A stretch of 64,000 nucleotides of DNA from SZAS-103 sp043747745 (lineage in GTDB: Bacteria > Pseudomonadota > Gammaproteobacteria > Xanthomonadales > Xanthomonadaceae): positions 1 through 64,000 of the forward strand of contig JAYTOP010000012.1 of the NCBI GenBank assembly GCA_043747745.1. The letters are read 5' to 3'. Within the stretch, counting starts at the first letter, position 1, and every line of letters starts with the position of its first letter. Positions 26,565-35,963 of this stretch are shown one piece after another. Below the pieces are notes generated by a model. The model was not told the origin of the DNA and did no database searches. It saw only the letters and a program-made list of their open reading frames with translations. The position numbers and the translations under genes are program-made.

Positions 26565-27405
26565 CCAAACGCGCGGCGCGCTTCAGCGCTTCGACCTCGG
26601 CTTCGAGTTCAGCGATGCGCGCACCGCCCGCGCTGGTCTTGCGCACTTCGGCGTTGTAATGCGCGTACACGCTTTCGTTCGCGTCGCCATACAGCGACAA
26701 CGCGGGCAGATTTTTCAACGCTGCGTCGTTGTGCGCACACGCTGCGATGTAATACAGCGGCGGGTACGCGAGTCCTTCGCGCAGTGTCTCGCCATCCTGC
26801 ACGCTGGCCTGCACGGCACCGGAGTCGCCGTCGAGCGCCCATAGCGCCGACTGGAACAGCAGCTTCTGCGCATACAGGCGTCGCGTCGGAAAACGCGCGG
26901 CGAGCAGCGCCTCGAACTCTGCGCGGTGCAATTCGCGCACATGGAACGGATTCGGTTCCGCGCCCGCGTTGTAGTGCAGCTTGTCGGGCGTGGAGACCAG
27001 CAGCACGCCATCGTCCGCGAGCAACCGGGCAAAGCCATCGAGCAGGCGCTCCTGCGCGTCGACGTGTTCGAGCGTCTCGAAACTCACGATCAAGTCGAAG
27101 CTGCGATCCGGCAACGCGTCGAGCGCGGTGACGTCAGCTTGCATGTAACGCAGGTTCGTGCACGCCCCGTAGCGCGCCTGCGCATGCACAATCGTCATCG
27201 CGTCGATATCGATGCCGGTGACTTGCCTCGCGACCTGCGCGAGTTGCGCGCTGCCATAGCCCTCGCCGCATGCGGCATCGAGTACGCGCTTGCCGACGGC
27301 CAGCCCGCGCGCGAAGGCGTAGCGATGCCAGTGCTCGTAGCTGATCTCGCGCACGCACTCGGGCGTGAAGCGTTCGCCGGTAAATGGGAGTGTGGGGTCG
27401 GTCAT
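26548..27405 (-). CDS. SAM-dependent methyltransferase of the glycan cluster
   Basis: Class I methyltransferase of 285 residues. Motif I is VLDAACGEGYGSAQLA, followed by VTGIDID, LRYMQADVTAL and FDLIVSFETLEHV. After the catalytic domain comes a helical tail (RIAELEAEVEALKRAARL) with coiled-coil character. Methyltransferases next to Wzm/Wzt often cap the O-polysaccharide and set chain length through the Wzt C-terminal domain; the coiled coil would suit that role, but this is inference. Confidence 0.85.
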   Translation of the reverse strand: MTDPTLPFTGERFTPECVREISYEHWHRYAFARGLAVGKRVLDAACGEGYGSAQLAQVARQVTGIDIDAMTIVHAQARYGACTNLRYMQADVTALDALPDRSFDLIVSFETLEHVDAQERLLDGFARLLADDGVLLVSTPDKLHYNAGAEPNPFHVRELHRAEFEALLAARFPTRRLYAQKLLFQSALWALDGDSGAVQASVQDGETLREGLAYPPLYYIAACAHNDAALKNLPALSLYGDANESVYAHYNAEVRKTSAGGARIAELEAEVEALKRAARLDGTRD

Positions 27406-27408
27406 GTT

Positions 27409-28278
27409 CTAGTCGCTCGGTGTGCGCAGGGACTGCATCTGCGCAAGCCTGCGCACGATACGCTCACGCAGCGGGCGCAGGGGGTCGGCGCGAATGAAGT
27501 CCGCCACGCGCTGCCCGTAGTCCGGCCAGCGCGAAAGCAGGCGGCGCATGTTCTCGCCGCCCGGATGTTCTCCAAGCGGACCAAACGATGCATTGCCCGC
27601 GTGCACGACATAGGCGTCGTCGCACAGCACATTGCGCCAGCCCATGCCTGCCACGCGCAGGCAGAAATCATTTTCCTCGCCATAGCCGCGACCGAACGTC
27701 GCCGCATCGAAATCGCCCGCCTGCCGCAGCGCGGCGCGGCGGATATACATGCAGAAGCCGACTGCGGTCGGCAACTCCGGATACTCGGGTGCACCGGCAC
27801 TCGCGCAGGCTGCGGCGATACGATCCGGATCGTCGGGAACGGGATTGTTCTCGCACAACGCAGGAAACGAACAGATCTCGGCGTTGTTCGACCACGGAGT
27901 GATCGTCGCGATGCGCGGGTCGCTCGCGGCGCACGCGGCGATGCGTTGCAGCCAGCCCGTCGTCGTCACGGTGTCGCTGTTGAGCAGCACCACATCGGCA
28001 TCGCCGCATTCGGCGAACGAGCGATTCACGTTGCCGATGAAGCCGAGATTGCGTTCGCGCACGACGATCTGCGCATCAAGCTGCGTGCATCGCTTCCAGC
28101 CGACAATCAGGCGGGCGATGCCTGGATCGGTCGATGCATCGTCCGCGATCGCTACACGTGCGCCGGATGCCAACGTGCGATCAAGGCTCGCGAGGCAGGC
28201 GGCCAATTGTTCGACTGCGTTGAACACCGGCACGATCACGACCGGCAATGTGTGCGCCTGCAGTGCTGCGATCGTCAC
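27409..28278 (-). CDS. Glycosyltransferase family 2 (rhamnosyltransferase-like)
   Basis: GT2 enzyme of 289 residues. VVIVPVFNAVEQLAACLASL, IADDASTDPGI, RNLGFIGNVNRSF, VVLLNSDTVTTTGW (DxD-type metal site) and GYGEENDFCLRVAGMGWRN (catalytic ED) are the canonical elements. It resembles enzymes that build O-antigen or similar glycans; donor and acceptor are not known. The GTG start overlaps the wzt stop (GTGA), so the genes are translationally coupled. Confidence 0.9.
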   Translation of the reverse strand: MTIAALQAHTLPVVIVPVFNAVEQLAACLASLDRTLASGARVAIADDASTDPGIARLIVGWKRCTQLDAQIVVRERNLGFIGNVNRSFAECGDADVVLLNSDTVTTTGWLQRIAACAASDPRIATITPWSNNAEICSFPALCENNPVPDDPDRIAAACASAGAPEYPELPTAVGFCMYIRRAALRQAGDFDAATFGRGYGEENDFCLRVAGMGWRNVLCDDAYVVHAGNASFGPLGEHPGGENMRRLLSRWPDYGQRVADFIRADPLRPLRERIVRRLAQMQSLRTPSD

Positions 28279-29489
28279 GACGGCTCCTGCGCATCCAGCC
28301 AGCGGTGTGCGAGGCGGATCATGCCCATCTCACGACTCGCGCCGCGAATGATGAGATCGCGTTCGGTGGTGCCGAACAGGCGCACGCCTTCGGGATCGAG
28401 CGGATGCACGCGCAGGTGGTAGTGGCCAGGCAATAGCGGCAGCGCGTCGAACGCGATGCGGTAACGAAACCGGTTGTTGCCCAGCACTTCGGGCGCTGCG
28501 CCATCCATATCGCTGGAAATGCCATAGACCGGGCTGCCGTCACCGCGCACGATGCCGACCAGTACAGTCGGCGCGCGGCCATCGGCAGAACGCACGATCG
28601 TCTCGACCAGCAGCGGCGATGCCTGCGGCAGATGCAACGGCGTGCGCGCGCCATCGCCATTGAGCAGCACCTCATCGACCGCAAACTCGCCAGGCTCCGC
28701 ATGCGCGGATTGTTCGCTCTCGATCTGCGCACGCCCCTTCTGTTCGTGCCATGCGACATAGGCTTGCGTCACCTCGAACACGTCGCCAAGCGCGCGCACC
28801 TTGCCTTCGGCGAGCCATAGCGCCTGCTTGCACAGCTTCTGCACATGGTAGATGCCGTGCGACACCAGCAGCAGCGTGCCGCCCTCAGCAAGATAATCGT
28901 CGATCCAGCGGATGCACTTGCGCTGGAAACTTTCGTCGCCGACCGCGAGCACCTCATCCGTGATCAGCAACTGCGGGCGGATCGAGGCGATCACCGCGAA
29001 ACCAAGCCGCACGACCATCCCCGATGAGTAATGCTTCACCGGTTCGTGGATGTACTGGCCGATGTCCGCGAATGCGAGGATGTCCGGCAGTTTTTCGTCG
29101 AGCGCATCGCCCGACAGCCCGCGCAATGCGGCGGACATGCGGACGTTCTCAAGACCGCTGTATTCGGGATGAAAGCCCGCGCCGAGTTCGAGCAATGCGC
29201 CGATGCTGCCGCGCGTGCGCACGCTGCCGGCGCTCGGCGTCAGCACACCGGTGATGAGTTTCAGCAAGGTGGACTTGCCGGCCCCGTTCTCGCCGATGAT
29301 GCCGAGCGATTCGCCTGGCCGCACGCTGAAGCTGATGTCCTCCAGCACGCTGGCGACGCGACGCGGCGGCTTGCCGCGCAGCACATCCCATAAGGCATGC
29401 ATGCGGTCGCCACGCTGGCCAACAACGGGATAACGCTTGCACAGCTGCTCGGCCTCGACCAGCGGCGTCATGTCGAGCGGCGCGCTCAC
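28275..29489 (-). CDS. wzt: O-polysaccharide ABC exporter ATPase with carbohydrate-binding domain (Wzt)
   Basis: ATPase that powers export of lipid-linked polysaccharide across the inner membrane. Walker A is GENGAGKST, the signature is HYSSGMVVRLGFA, and Walker B is LLITDEVLAVGDE; GSIGALLELGAGFHPEYSGLEN is typical of polysaccharide exporters. Residues from about 255 form a C-terminal Wzt-like beta-sandwich (EFAVDEVLLNGDG, FRYRIAFDALPLLPGHYHL), which recognises the chain's terminal modification. 404 residues. Start is GTG at 29489 overlapping the wzm stop. Confidence 0.92.
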   Translation of the reverse strand: MSAPLDMTPLVEAEQLCKRYPVVGQRGDRMHALWDVLRGKPPRRVASVLEDISFSVRPGESLGIIGENGAGKSTLLKLITGVLTPSAGSVRTRGSIGALLELGAGFHPEYSGLENVRMSAALRGLSGDALDEKLPDILAFADIGQYIHEPVKHYSSGMVVRLGFAVIASIRPQLLITDEVLAVGDESFQRKCIRWIDDYLAEGGTLLLVSHGIYHVQKLCKQALWLAEGKVRALGDVFEVTQAYVAWHEQKGRAQIESEQSAHAEPGEFAVDEVLLNGDGARTPLHLPQASPLLVETIVRSADGRAPTVLVGIVRGDGSPVYGISSDMDGAAPEVLGNNRFRYRIAFDALPLLPGHYHLRVHPLDPEGVRLFGTTERDLIIRGASREMGMIRLAHRWLDAQEPS

Positions 29490-30277
29490 AGGAAATCCTC
29501 AACATGCGGTTGCGCACGCAGGAACATCCATCGCGCCACCAGCAACGCGACCGCTGCGCAGACCGCCGAATACGCGAGCATCGGCCATGCGACGGGCTCG
29601 CCCATCAACGCCCCGCGTATCGATTCGATCGGCGGCGCCATCGGGTTCCATGCAAGAACGGTATTCATCGCGCCCGGCAGATGGCCGCGCTCGTACAACA
29701 CCGGCGTCAGGAAGAAACCAAGGCTTACGAGTTGCGCGACGATCTGCGCGGCATCGCGCAGGAACACCTGGATGGTCGCAAGGATGAATCCGGCTGCGAT
29801 CGCATGCGCGGAGACGATCAGCAGCGCGATCAGCGCAACCGGCAGTCCGGCAACCGTCAGTTGCAGGCGCAGCGCGAACAGGATCGCGAGCACCACGACG
29901 AAGCCAGCCAGATCGTAGATCGCGGTGCCGGCCATGCGCGTGAGCACGAAATAGGAATGCGGAATCGCGACCTTGCCGATCATCGCGGCGTTTTCCGTCA
30001 AGGCCGTTGTCCCGCGCAGGATTGCGTTCGCGAACAGTTGCCAAGGCCAGAGTCCGAGCGCGAGGAAGGCGGCATACGGCAGTCCGTTGGCGCTGGCGCG
30101 ATTCGGCAACAGCTTGGTGAACACCAGCGCGAGCACCGCGAACTGCAGCAACGGTTGCAGGAGTCCCCATGACCAGCCAACCAGCGTGCCCTGATGGCGA
30201 TCGACCATCTCGCGCTTGAGCAGCGCGCGCAGCACGCCCGCGCCGACGACCGCGCTGCCTGCGCGACTGCGCGCCAT
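29486..30277 (-). CDS. wzm: O-polysaccharide ABC exporter permease (Wzm)
   Basis: Membrane subunit of the ABC-2 exporter, with about six hydrophobic segments. LLKREMVDRHQGTLVGWSWGLLQPLLQ is the amphipathic gate-helix region typical of Wzm/TagG proteins, and FFLTPVLYERGHLP lies near the re-entrant part. It pairs with Wzt directly downstream. The ATG at 30277 shares bases with the gspD stop, and a GTG at 30280 is an alternative, so translation is coupled to the type II secretion operon. Confidence 0.92.
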   Translation of the reverse strand: MARSRAGSAVVGAGVLRALLKREMVDRHQGTLVGWSWGLLQPLLQFAVLALVFTKLLPNRASANGLPYAAFLALGLWPWQLFANAILRGTTALTENAAMIGKVAIPHSYFVLTRMAGTAIYDLAGFVVVLAILFALRLQLTVAGLPVALIALLIVSAHAIAAGFILATIQVFLRDAAQIVAQLVSLGFFLTPVLYERGHLPGAMNTVLAWNPMAPPIESIRGALMGEPVAWPMLAYSAVCAAVALLVARWMFLRAQPHVEDFL

Positions 30278-32505
30278 CACTTGGACTTCAGAGGATGCTT
30301 CAGCGGATCGAGCGCGCGGAAACGGCTGCCGTACTCGTCGGTCAGCTTGCGCGCATCGCTCGGGTCGCGGATCACGGTCGGCGTGACCAGCACGATCACC
30401 TCCTCGCGCCCGGTATTCCTGGTCTGGGTACCGAACAAGGCGCCGATGACCGGGATGCGGCTCAAGTACGGCACGCCACTTCTGCCCGTGCTGTTGGTTT
30501 CCTTGATCAGCCCGGCGAGCACGACGGTTTCGCCGCTCTGCACCGCGACCGATGTCTTGATCTTGCGATTGTCGACGCTGATGTTGCCGCCGATGGTCGG
30601 GCCCGTCGAGCTCGGCGAACTGACGTCCTGGGTGATGTCCATGAACACCATGCCGTTCGCGCTCACACGCGGCTTCACTTTCAGGCTCACGCCGGTCTGC
30701 CGGAACTGGACCTGGCTGTAGGTATTGGCCGAGCCCGGATCGCCAGGCGTGGGCGACGGGGTGACGCCCGAGGACGGGTTGAAGATCGTGCTTGCGACTG
30801 GGATCTGGGTGCCCGAATTGAAGTCGGCCTCGACGTTGTTGCGGACCACCAGCGATGGCGCCGACAGCACCCGCACATTAGTGATCGAATCCAGCGCCTT
30901 GATGACCGCGACCGTGTTGGGTCCGAGGAAAGTCCAGCTCGCACCGGGCGAGACCGTGTCGGTCGAGGGCAGGATGCTGCCCGCGACCGCACCGATGCTG
31001 TGCCGCGTCGCGGCGAGCGCGCGCAGGGTCGGGTCCGGGATCGCGTTCTGGAAATACCAGCTCACGCCATAGCTCAGGTCGCCCTGGAGTTTGACCTCGA
31101 TCACCTGCGCTTCGATGTGCACCTGCAACGGCATCGCGTCGAGCCGGTCGATCGCACGACGGATCGATTCCCATTGCGCGGGCGTTGCACGCACGAGCAG
31201 CGAGTTGCTGTCCTCGACTGCGGTGATGCTCACGCCGCCGCTGCCGCCCTGCGCCGACGCATTCGCGGCGGCACCGGCGCCATTGCGCGCGTTCTGTGCT
31301 GCTGCTGGCTGCGAAGCACCGCCCTGCTTGTCCTGATCGTAGGTGCTGACCTCGACCGGATCGAGACCAGGCCCCGTCGATGGCGACGAGGCCTGCTGCG
31401 GCGCAGCGTTGCCGTAAAGCGTGCCGAGCTGGGTGGAGAGATCGCTCGCCTTCACATTCTTGACGTCGTACACGTACAGCCGCAGCGTCTGGCCATCGCC
31501 CTGGTCGAGGCGGTCGATCCAAGTCTGGATCTCGTTGAGATACTGCGGCTGCGGGGTGATCACCAGCACAGCGTTGATGCCTTCCAGCGGCATGAAGCGG
31601 AACATGCCCGCGACCGGCGTCTTGCTGGCCGCGCCGAACGCCGCCTCGAGCTGGGTGACCATGTGTACCGCGTCGGTCTGCTGCAACGGGAACACGCCGA
31701 CCGACATCCCGGCCAGCCAGTCCACGTCGAAGATCTGCACCGTGCGCAGATAGTTCTCGAGTTCGGCACGGGTACCGGCGAGCACGATCAGGTTGCGCGC
31801 CGAGTCCACGCTGACGATCGCATTCGTGCGCGCGTACGGCGTGAGCAGTTTCTGCATCTCGGTGGCGGAGATGAAATGCAGCGGCACCGCGCGCACCTCG
31901 TATCCGCGCACGTTGCCAATTGGTCCGGTGCGCGGCCCGAGGCTGCCGGCGGCGAGCGCCTGGTCGGCCGGCACGATGTTGTAACGGCCTCCGGCCCAGA
32001 CCATCCGCGCGTTGTTCCAGCCCAGCACCATCTCCAGCAACGACAGCGCCTGGGTGCTGTTCACCGGACTCGGCGTGGACAGCGTCACCGTGCCTTGCAC
32101 GCCCGGTGCGATCACGTAGTTCAGCTGCAACAGGTCGCCAAGGATGGCCTTCACCACCGCCTGCAGCGATGTTCCCTCGAAATTGAACGTGGTTTCGCCA
32201 CCGCTTGCGGCACCCGCGTTCGACGATGGTGCCGACGCTGCATTGATGTTGATGGTCTGCCCGGTGCCGGCATGGATGGTCGGCGGAATCCGGGGCGGCG
32301 GCGCGGTCTCGAACGACTTGCTGTCGTCGTTGGCGATGGCATGCGCTGCTGGCGGCGGCAGCACGGCAACGCGATCCATGCGCGGACGCGGCGCATCGAC
32401 GCAACCGGCAAGGATGGTCAGCGTGGCGCACAGAAACACCGTCGCAATCGTATTACGCGCGGATGCCGAAGCCGGGGAAGGTCTGGGCTTGCTGGAGAAG
32501 ATCAT
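30277..32505 (-). CDS. gspD: Type II secretion secretin GspD
   Basis: Outer-membrane channel of the type II secretion system. A lipoprotein signal with LAGC (32-35) suggests it carries its own lipid anchor, as in Xanthomonas XpsD. N0-N3 domains follow (FNFEGTSLQAVVKAILGDLLQLNY, then repeated VRAVPLHFISATEMQKLL-type KH folds), an Ala/Gly/Gln-rich linker near residues 385-440, and the secretin core with GVSLKVKPRVSANGMV and VPYLSRIPVIGALFG. 742 residues. Last gsp gene, coupled to wzm. Confidence 0.96.
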   Translation of the reverse strand: MIFSSKPRPSPASASARNTIATVFLCATLTILAGCVDAPRPRMDRVAVLPPPAAHAIANDDSKSFETAPPPRIPPTIHAGTGQTININAASAPSSNAGAASGGETTFNFEGTSLQAVVKAILGDLLQLNYVIAPGVQGTVTLSTPSPVNSTQALSLLEMVLGWNNARMVWAGGRYNIVPADQALAAGSLGPRTGPIGNVRGYEVRAVPLHFISATEMQKLLTPYARTNAIVSVDSARNLIVLAGTRAELENYLRTVQIFDVDWLAGMSVGVFPLQQTDAVHMVTQLEAAFGAASKTPVAGMFRFMPLEGINAVLVITPQPQYLNEIQTWIDRLDQGDGQTLRLYVYDVKNVKASDLSTQLGTLYGNAAPQQASSPSTGPGLDPVEVSTYDQDKQGGASQPAAAQNARNGAGAAANASAQGGSGGVSITAVEDSNSLLVRATPAQWESIRRAIDRLDAMPLQVHIEAQVIEVKLQGDLSYGVSWYFQNAIPDPTLRALAATRHSIGAVAGSILPSTDTVSPGASWTFLGPNTVAVIKALDSITNVRVLSAPSLVVRNNVEADFNSGTQIPVASTIFNPSSGVTPSPTPGDPGSANTYSQVQFRQTGVSLKVKPRVSANGMVFMDITQDVSSPSSTGPTIGGNISVDNRKIKTSVAVQSGETVVLAGLIKETNSTGRSGVPYLSRIPVIGALFGTQTRNTGREEVIVLVTPTVIRDPSDARKLTDEYGSRFRALDPLKHPLKSK

Positions 32506-32514
32506 GCGTCCATT

Positions 32515-33312
32515 TTACCTTTTCTCGTTCGGCGGCGGCGCATTGCTGCCTTGGGCTTGCACCTGCTGGCGACGCGCCTCGATGCGCTGTCTGATCTGTT
32601 CGGCTTGTTGCGCAGCTTCGGCAGCCGCATTCGCGGCATCGGTGGCGGCATCGGTTGCAGACTGCTGGGCCACCTCCGGCGGTGGCACGGCATTGGCGTT
32701 CGCCGCCAGCGTCGCGGCAGTCGGCGGGGGAGGAGGAGGCGGTGGCGCTCCCAGGATGCCGCTGGCGACCGCCTGTGGGGTCAGGCCCATGCGCGTGGGT
32801 TCTTCGCCACCGTGGCCGCCATACACCTGCAGGTCGAGCGTCGTCTTGCCTTGCGGACCACCATCGAAGACCGCCGAACGCGGCGTCATTGCGACCAGCT
32901 TCCAGTCCGAGTAATTGCCGCCGAGCGCCTGGCCTTCGCGTACGCGCAGGCTTTCCTTGGTTTGGGCGTCCTGCACGATCACCATCTGCAGCGTCGGCGT
33001 GATGATGACGCTGGTCAGGGTCACGTTGAGTGGCTGTGCGGTGGACTTCTGCCCGGCGACGTGCACGGCGATCAGCTTGCGGTCGGGGTAGAACAGCGGA
33101 TGATTGGCTGCCTCGGCGTAGGCCTCCAGCGGGCCCATCGTCGAGCGCGCACTCGCGCGCGGCGGCGTCGGCAGGCTCGGTGTCAATGCCGGATCGTCGG
33201 CAAGCAAGCGATAACGTCCGCCGAAACCGGTCAGCGCCACGATCGCGCATACCAGCGCCCAGCCTGCGACGGCGATCAACAACCAACCGCGCGCGTCAAG
33301 CCTAATGTTCAT
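32515..33312 (-). CDS. gspN: Type II secretion protein GspN/GspC-like (XpsN type)
   Basis: Bitopic inner-membrane protein of 265 residues that in Xanthomonas links the inner-membrane platform to the secretin. It has a cytoplasmic start, one membrane segment (GWLLIAVAGWALVCAIVAL), a proline-rich spacer, a beta-rich periplasmic domain around NVTLTSVIITPTLQMVIVQDA, and a low-complexity tail of eight prolines then Ala/Gln-rich coiled sequence. The start at 33312 gives MNIRLDARGW and overlaps the gspM end by 11 bases. Position before gspD fits the N role. Confidence 0.82.
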   Translation of the reverse strand: MNIRLDARGWLLIAVAGWALVCAIVALTGFGGRYRLLADDPALTPSLPTPPRASARSTMGPLEAYAEAANHPLFYPDRKLIAVHVAGQKSTAQPLNVTLTSVIITPTLQMVIVQDAQTKESLRVREGQALGGNYSDWKLVAMTPRSAVFDGGPQGKTTLDLQVYGGHGGEEPTRMGLTPQAVASGILGAPPPPPPPPTAATLAANANAVPPPEVAQQSATDAATDAANAAAEAAQQAEQIRQRIEARRQQVQAQGSNAPPPNEKR

Positions 33313-33913
33313 TGCCGCCTCCGACGCCGGGACGCAGATAACCGTAAAGGTCGAAGCCGATATCCAGCGCCGCGCTCGCATCCGGCGTGCCGGTCGTCGT
33401 GAAACCTGTGCGGCTGATGATGTTGAGGTTGTCCACGAACAGCTGCGGACGCCCGCTCTCGAAGGCGTGCAGCAGCGCGCTGAATTCGCTCATCCCGCAC
33501 TGCAGGCGTACCTGCACCAGCACGCGCTGGTAACGCTCGGGAACGGCCGACGCGGTCGGCGTGCGCTGGGTGATCGTGCAACCGCTGTGATCGGGGCTGA
33601 CCGCGCTGACCTGGGTATCGATCCGCTGGGTCAGTCCGGCCTGCGCCAACTCGACCGTGGCTTCAGGCAGGAAGCCCGGATTCGCCGCTTCGATACTACG
33701 CACATCCGCCAGCCGCTTCTCGATCGCGGTGCGCTGCTTCGCGATCATGCGGAGGTTCAGCTCCTGCGCACGCAACTCGTCCATGCGCTGACCCATCGAC
33801 AGCATCGGCGCGGTCCACCACCAATGCAGGCCGGCCAGGTATGCCACCGCCAGCGCCAGCAGCAGCAGGCCGACCGCATACTGGCGGCTGCGTTCAGCGC
33901 TGGGCAGGCGCAT
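33302..33913 (-). CDS. gspM: Type II secretion protein GspM
   Basis: Inner-membrane assembly protein, 203 residues, with a single N-terminal membrane helix (YAVGLLLLALAVAYLAGLHW), a short coiled coil (RMDELRAQELNLRMIAKQRTAIEKRLADV), and a small periplasmic ferredoxin-like domain (RYQRVLVQVRLQCGMSEFSALLHAFE). It interacts with GspL. Its start overlaps the gspL end by 20 bases. Confidence 0.85.
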   Translation of the reverse strand: MRLPSAERSRQYAVGLLLLALAVAYLAGLHWWWTAPMLSMGQRMDELRAQELNLRMIAKQRTAIEKRLADVRSIEAANPGFLPEATVELAQAGLTQRIDTQVSAVSPDHSGCTITQRTPTASAVPERYQRVLVQVRLQCGMSEFSALLHAFESGRPQLFVDNLNIISRTGFTTTGTPDASAALDIGFDLYGYLRPGVGGGNEH

Positions 33914-35069
33914 GCGCGGCTCCTGCCGGCGTGGCAGCCGCGGGCGCTGCGGTGGCCAGGTCGGCGACGAGGGTGAAACGGTCGCGTTTGCTCAATGGAT
34001 CGGGTTGCATGCTCCCGCTGAGCGCGGGCGAGCGCAGCAACTTCGATGCCTGCAACTTCGCAACGAGCGCGGCCGCGTCGCCGCTCAGCCCGGTCAGATA
34101 GATCTGCCCTTCCTGCTCGGTGAAACGTTCGATGTAGGTGTTGTCCGGGACCCGTGCACTGACATCGGCCAGCACCACCAGCATGGGCGGTTTCGCGGCA
34201 CGCGTGCGGCCGAGGAAATTGGCGCCATCGGAAGCCTGGTCGAGCTGCTTGGACAATGCGCCGACCACGCGTGCCTGTTCATGGCGCGCGGCGACTTCAG
34301 CTTCGAGCTGGGCGACCGCAACGCGGCGGTTGTCGAGCATCCGGGTCAGCGCGAACAGCAGCGCGAACAGCGCGATCGCGGCCAGCCCCAGATGCATCCA
34401 CAGCGCACGCGGATCGCGCGCCTGCCGACGTTCGGGCGGCAGCAGGTTGCAACGCAACGCACGCCCCTCGGCGTCACGCGCATCCACACCGCTGAGGCGA
34501 TTAGCCAGCGGGCCGATCGCTGCGAGCGCGGCGTCGAGCCTGTCCCTGGTCAGCACCAGCAACTCGACCTGGGCCATCTTGCTGGCCGCATCGACGCCGA
34601 GCACGCGGCAATCGTAAGCGACCTGATCGACGCGGAACGGCGTCTGCCGGTCGAGCTCGTGGGCGACGACTTCGCGCAGGCGCTCGGTCGCCGCAGCTGG
34701 CAGCGTGATCCGCCTGCGCAGCACCTGGCCGCCCGGCAGCAGCAACCAGCGCGGGCGCTCGGCACGATTCGTACCCAATGCGGCATCGATCCGGGCGGAG
34801 ATATCCGCATCGGCATCGAGCGGAATACTCGCCAGCAGCGTATCGCGACCGGATTCCTCCAGCCGCAGCTCCAGAGTGCCGGGCGCCGCGACGTACAGCA
34901 CGCGCGCCTGGCCTTCGGCAAACAGCGCGCGCCACGATGCCGGCAGCATGGACGCGAGTTCGCCGCCCCACCAGCGCAGGAACTGCTGCAACGGACTGCG
35001 CGCATAGCGTGTCCGCGCACGATCGAGCGGCGCGCTCAGGCGGCTTGCAATGGACGACGGTGTTGCCAT
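33894..35069 (-). CDS. gspL: Type II secretion protein GspL
   Basis: Bitopic platform protein of 391 residues that recruits the GspE ATPase through an actin-like cytoplasmic domain and contacts GspM in the periplasm. The cytoplasmic part spans about residues 1-220 (WLLLPGGQVLRRRITLPAA, VVAHELDRQTPFRVDQVAYDCRVL), then a helix (LGLAAIALFALLFALTRML), a coiled coil and a PilN/GspL-like periplasmic domain (VLADVSARVPDNTYIERF). The C-terminus is Ala/Pro-rich. Confidence 0.88.
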   Translation of the reverse strand: MATPSSIASRLSAPLDRARTRYARSPLQQFLRWWGGELASMLPASWRALFAEGQARVLYVAAPGTLELRLEESGRDTLLASIPLDADADISARIDAALGTNRAERPRWLLLPGGQVLRRRITLPAAATERLREVVAHELDRQTPFRVDQVAYDCRVLGVDAASKMAQVELLVLTRDRLDAALAAIGPLANRLSGVDARDAEGRALRCNLLPPERRQARDPRALWMHLGLAAIALFALLFALTRMLDNRRVAVAQLEAEVAARHEQARVVGALSKQLDQASDGANFLGRTRAAKPPMLVVLADVSARVPDNTYIERFTEQEGQIYLTGLSGDAAALVAKLQASKLLRSPALSGSMQPDPLSKRDRFTLVADLATAAPAAATPAGAAHAPAQR

Positions 35070-35072
35070 GAA

Positions 35073-35963
35073 TCAGTCTCCTTCCCGCCATTGCAACGGC
35101 ACGTACAACTGGCCGAAAGGTCCGGTTTGCGAAGCGCGCACGATAACATTCACGGTCAGGCTCGTGCCGTCGTGCAAGCGCACATGGCTGGAAATAGCGT
35201 AGGTTCCGGTGCCTGGCTGCACCACGAATGGCTGCCCATTCGGCAGCACCGGTGGCGCGCCTGGAGCGCCGGGTTGCCAGCTTTCGCGCTGATTCTTGAA
35301 CAAATCGGCGCTGACGGAGTTCATTCCCAGCGCCTGCAGGACGGCGGGCGGCGCGAAGGTCGGGCTCGGATCGCCGCTCGCGTACACCGTCACATTGGGT
35401 ACGAGTTTCGCGTAGAGCGCGGCATCCATGCCGAGCACACGTTGCAGTTCGGAGACCGTCTCGAATGGCTTGTTCTTCGGCCCATATGGAAGCCCGGCGC
35501 TGCTGTAGTCGCCGGATTCGGCACCGCCCGGCGTGAGCAGATCGTCGGGGTCGCGATAGTCCACGATCGCCGCAGCGAGTTCGTGCGCGTGCGGGTCGTG
35601 CACGCCGAGCGCCAGCATCAGTTTCGCGAGCAGATCCTGCGATGCGCCATTGAGATCGATCTTGCCGGACTCGTCGAGCACATGGAGCTCGATCTTCGCA
35701 TCGCCAAGCGTGAAGTCGTACTTGCGGCCATCCGGCACCCAGCGCCGTTGCGCATCCGGATACAGCATCCGCAGCACTGCATACTCGACGCCGGCCTGCG
35801 CGGCCTGCCGGGCGATCAGCGACGCGCGCAACTGATGCGCCTGCAAGGCCTCGATACGCGCGCTCTGCGCGAAACCGCCGATCAACGCCGTCATCAGCAC
35901 CAGCAACCACAGCACCAGGATCAGTGCGGCACCATGCGCATTGCCGATCCGCGAGACGCTCAC
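35073..35963 (-). CDS. gspK: Minor pseudopilin GspK
   Basis: Largest minor pseudopilin, 296 residues, at the tip of the pseudopilus. The N-terminus has the hydrophobic segment GAALILVLWLLVLMTALIGGFAQSAR after a short positive leader; as usual for GspK the +5 Glu is missing. An alpha-helical domain is inserted (SGKIDLNGASQDLLAKLMLAL, LAAAIVDYRDPDD). The GTG start at 35963 overlaps the gspJ stop (GTGA), which fixes it. Contacts GspI and GspJ. Confidence 0.9.
   Translation of the reverse strand: MSVSRIGNAHGAALILVLWLLVLMTALIGGFAQSARIEALQAHQLRASLIARQAAQAGVEYAVLRMLYPDAQRRWVPDGRKYDFTLGDAKIELHVLDESGKIDLNGASQDLLAKLMLALGVHDPHAHELAAAIVDYRDPDDLLTPGGAESGDYSSAGLPYGPKNKPFETVSELQRVLGMDAALYAKLVPNVTVYASGDPSPTFAPPAVLQALGMNSVSADLFKNQRESWQPGAPGAPPVLPNGQPFVVQPGTGTYAISSHVRLHDGTSLTVNVIVRASQTGPFGQLYVPLQWREGD

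Noticed and set aside
30295..33402. Plus-strand open frame of about 1035 codons opposite gspD-gspN
   Set aside because: Arg/Val/Asp-rich composition without motifs, antisense to well-conserved gsp genes; it is a high-GC antisense artefact.
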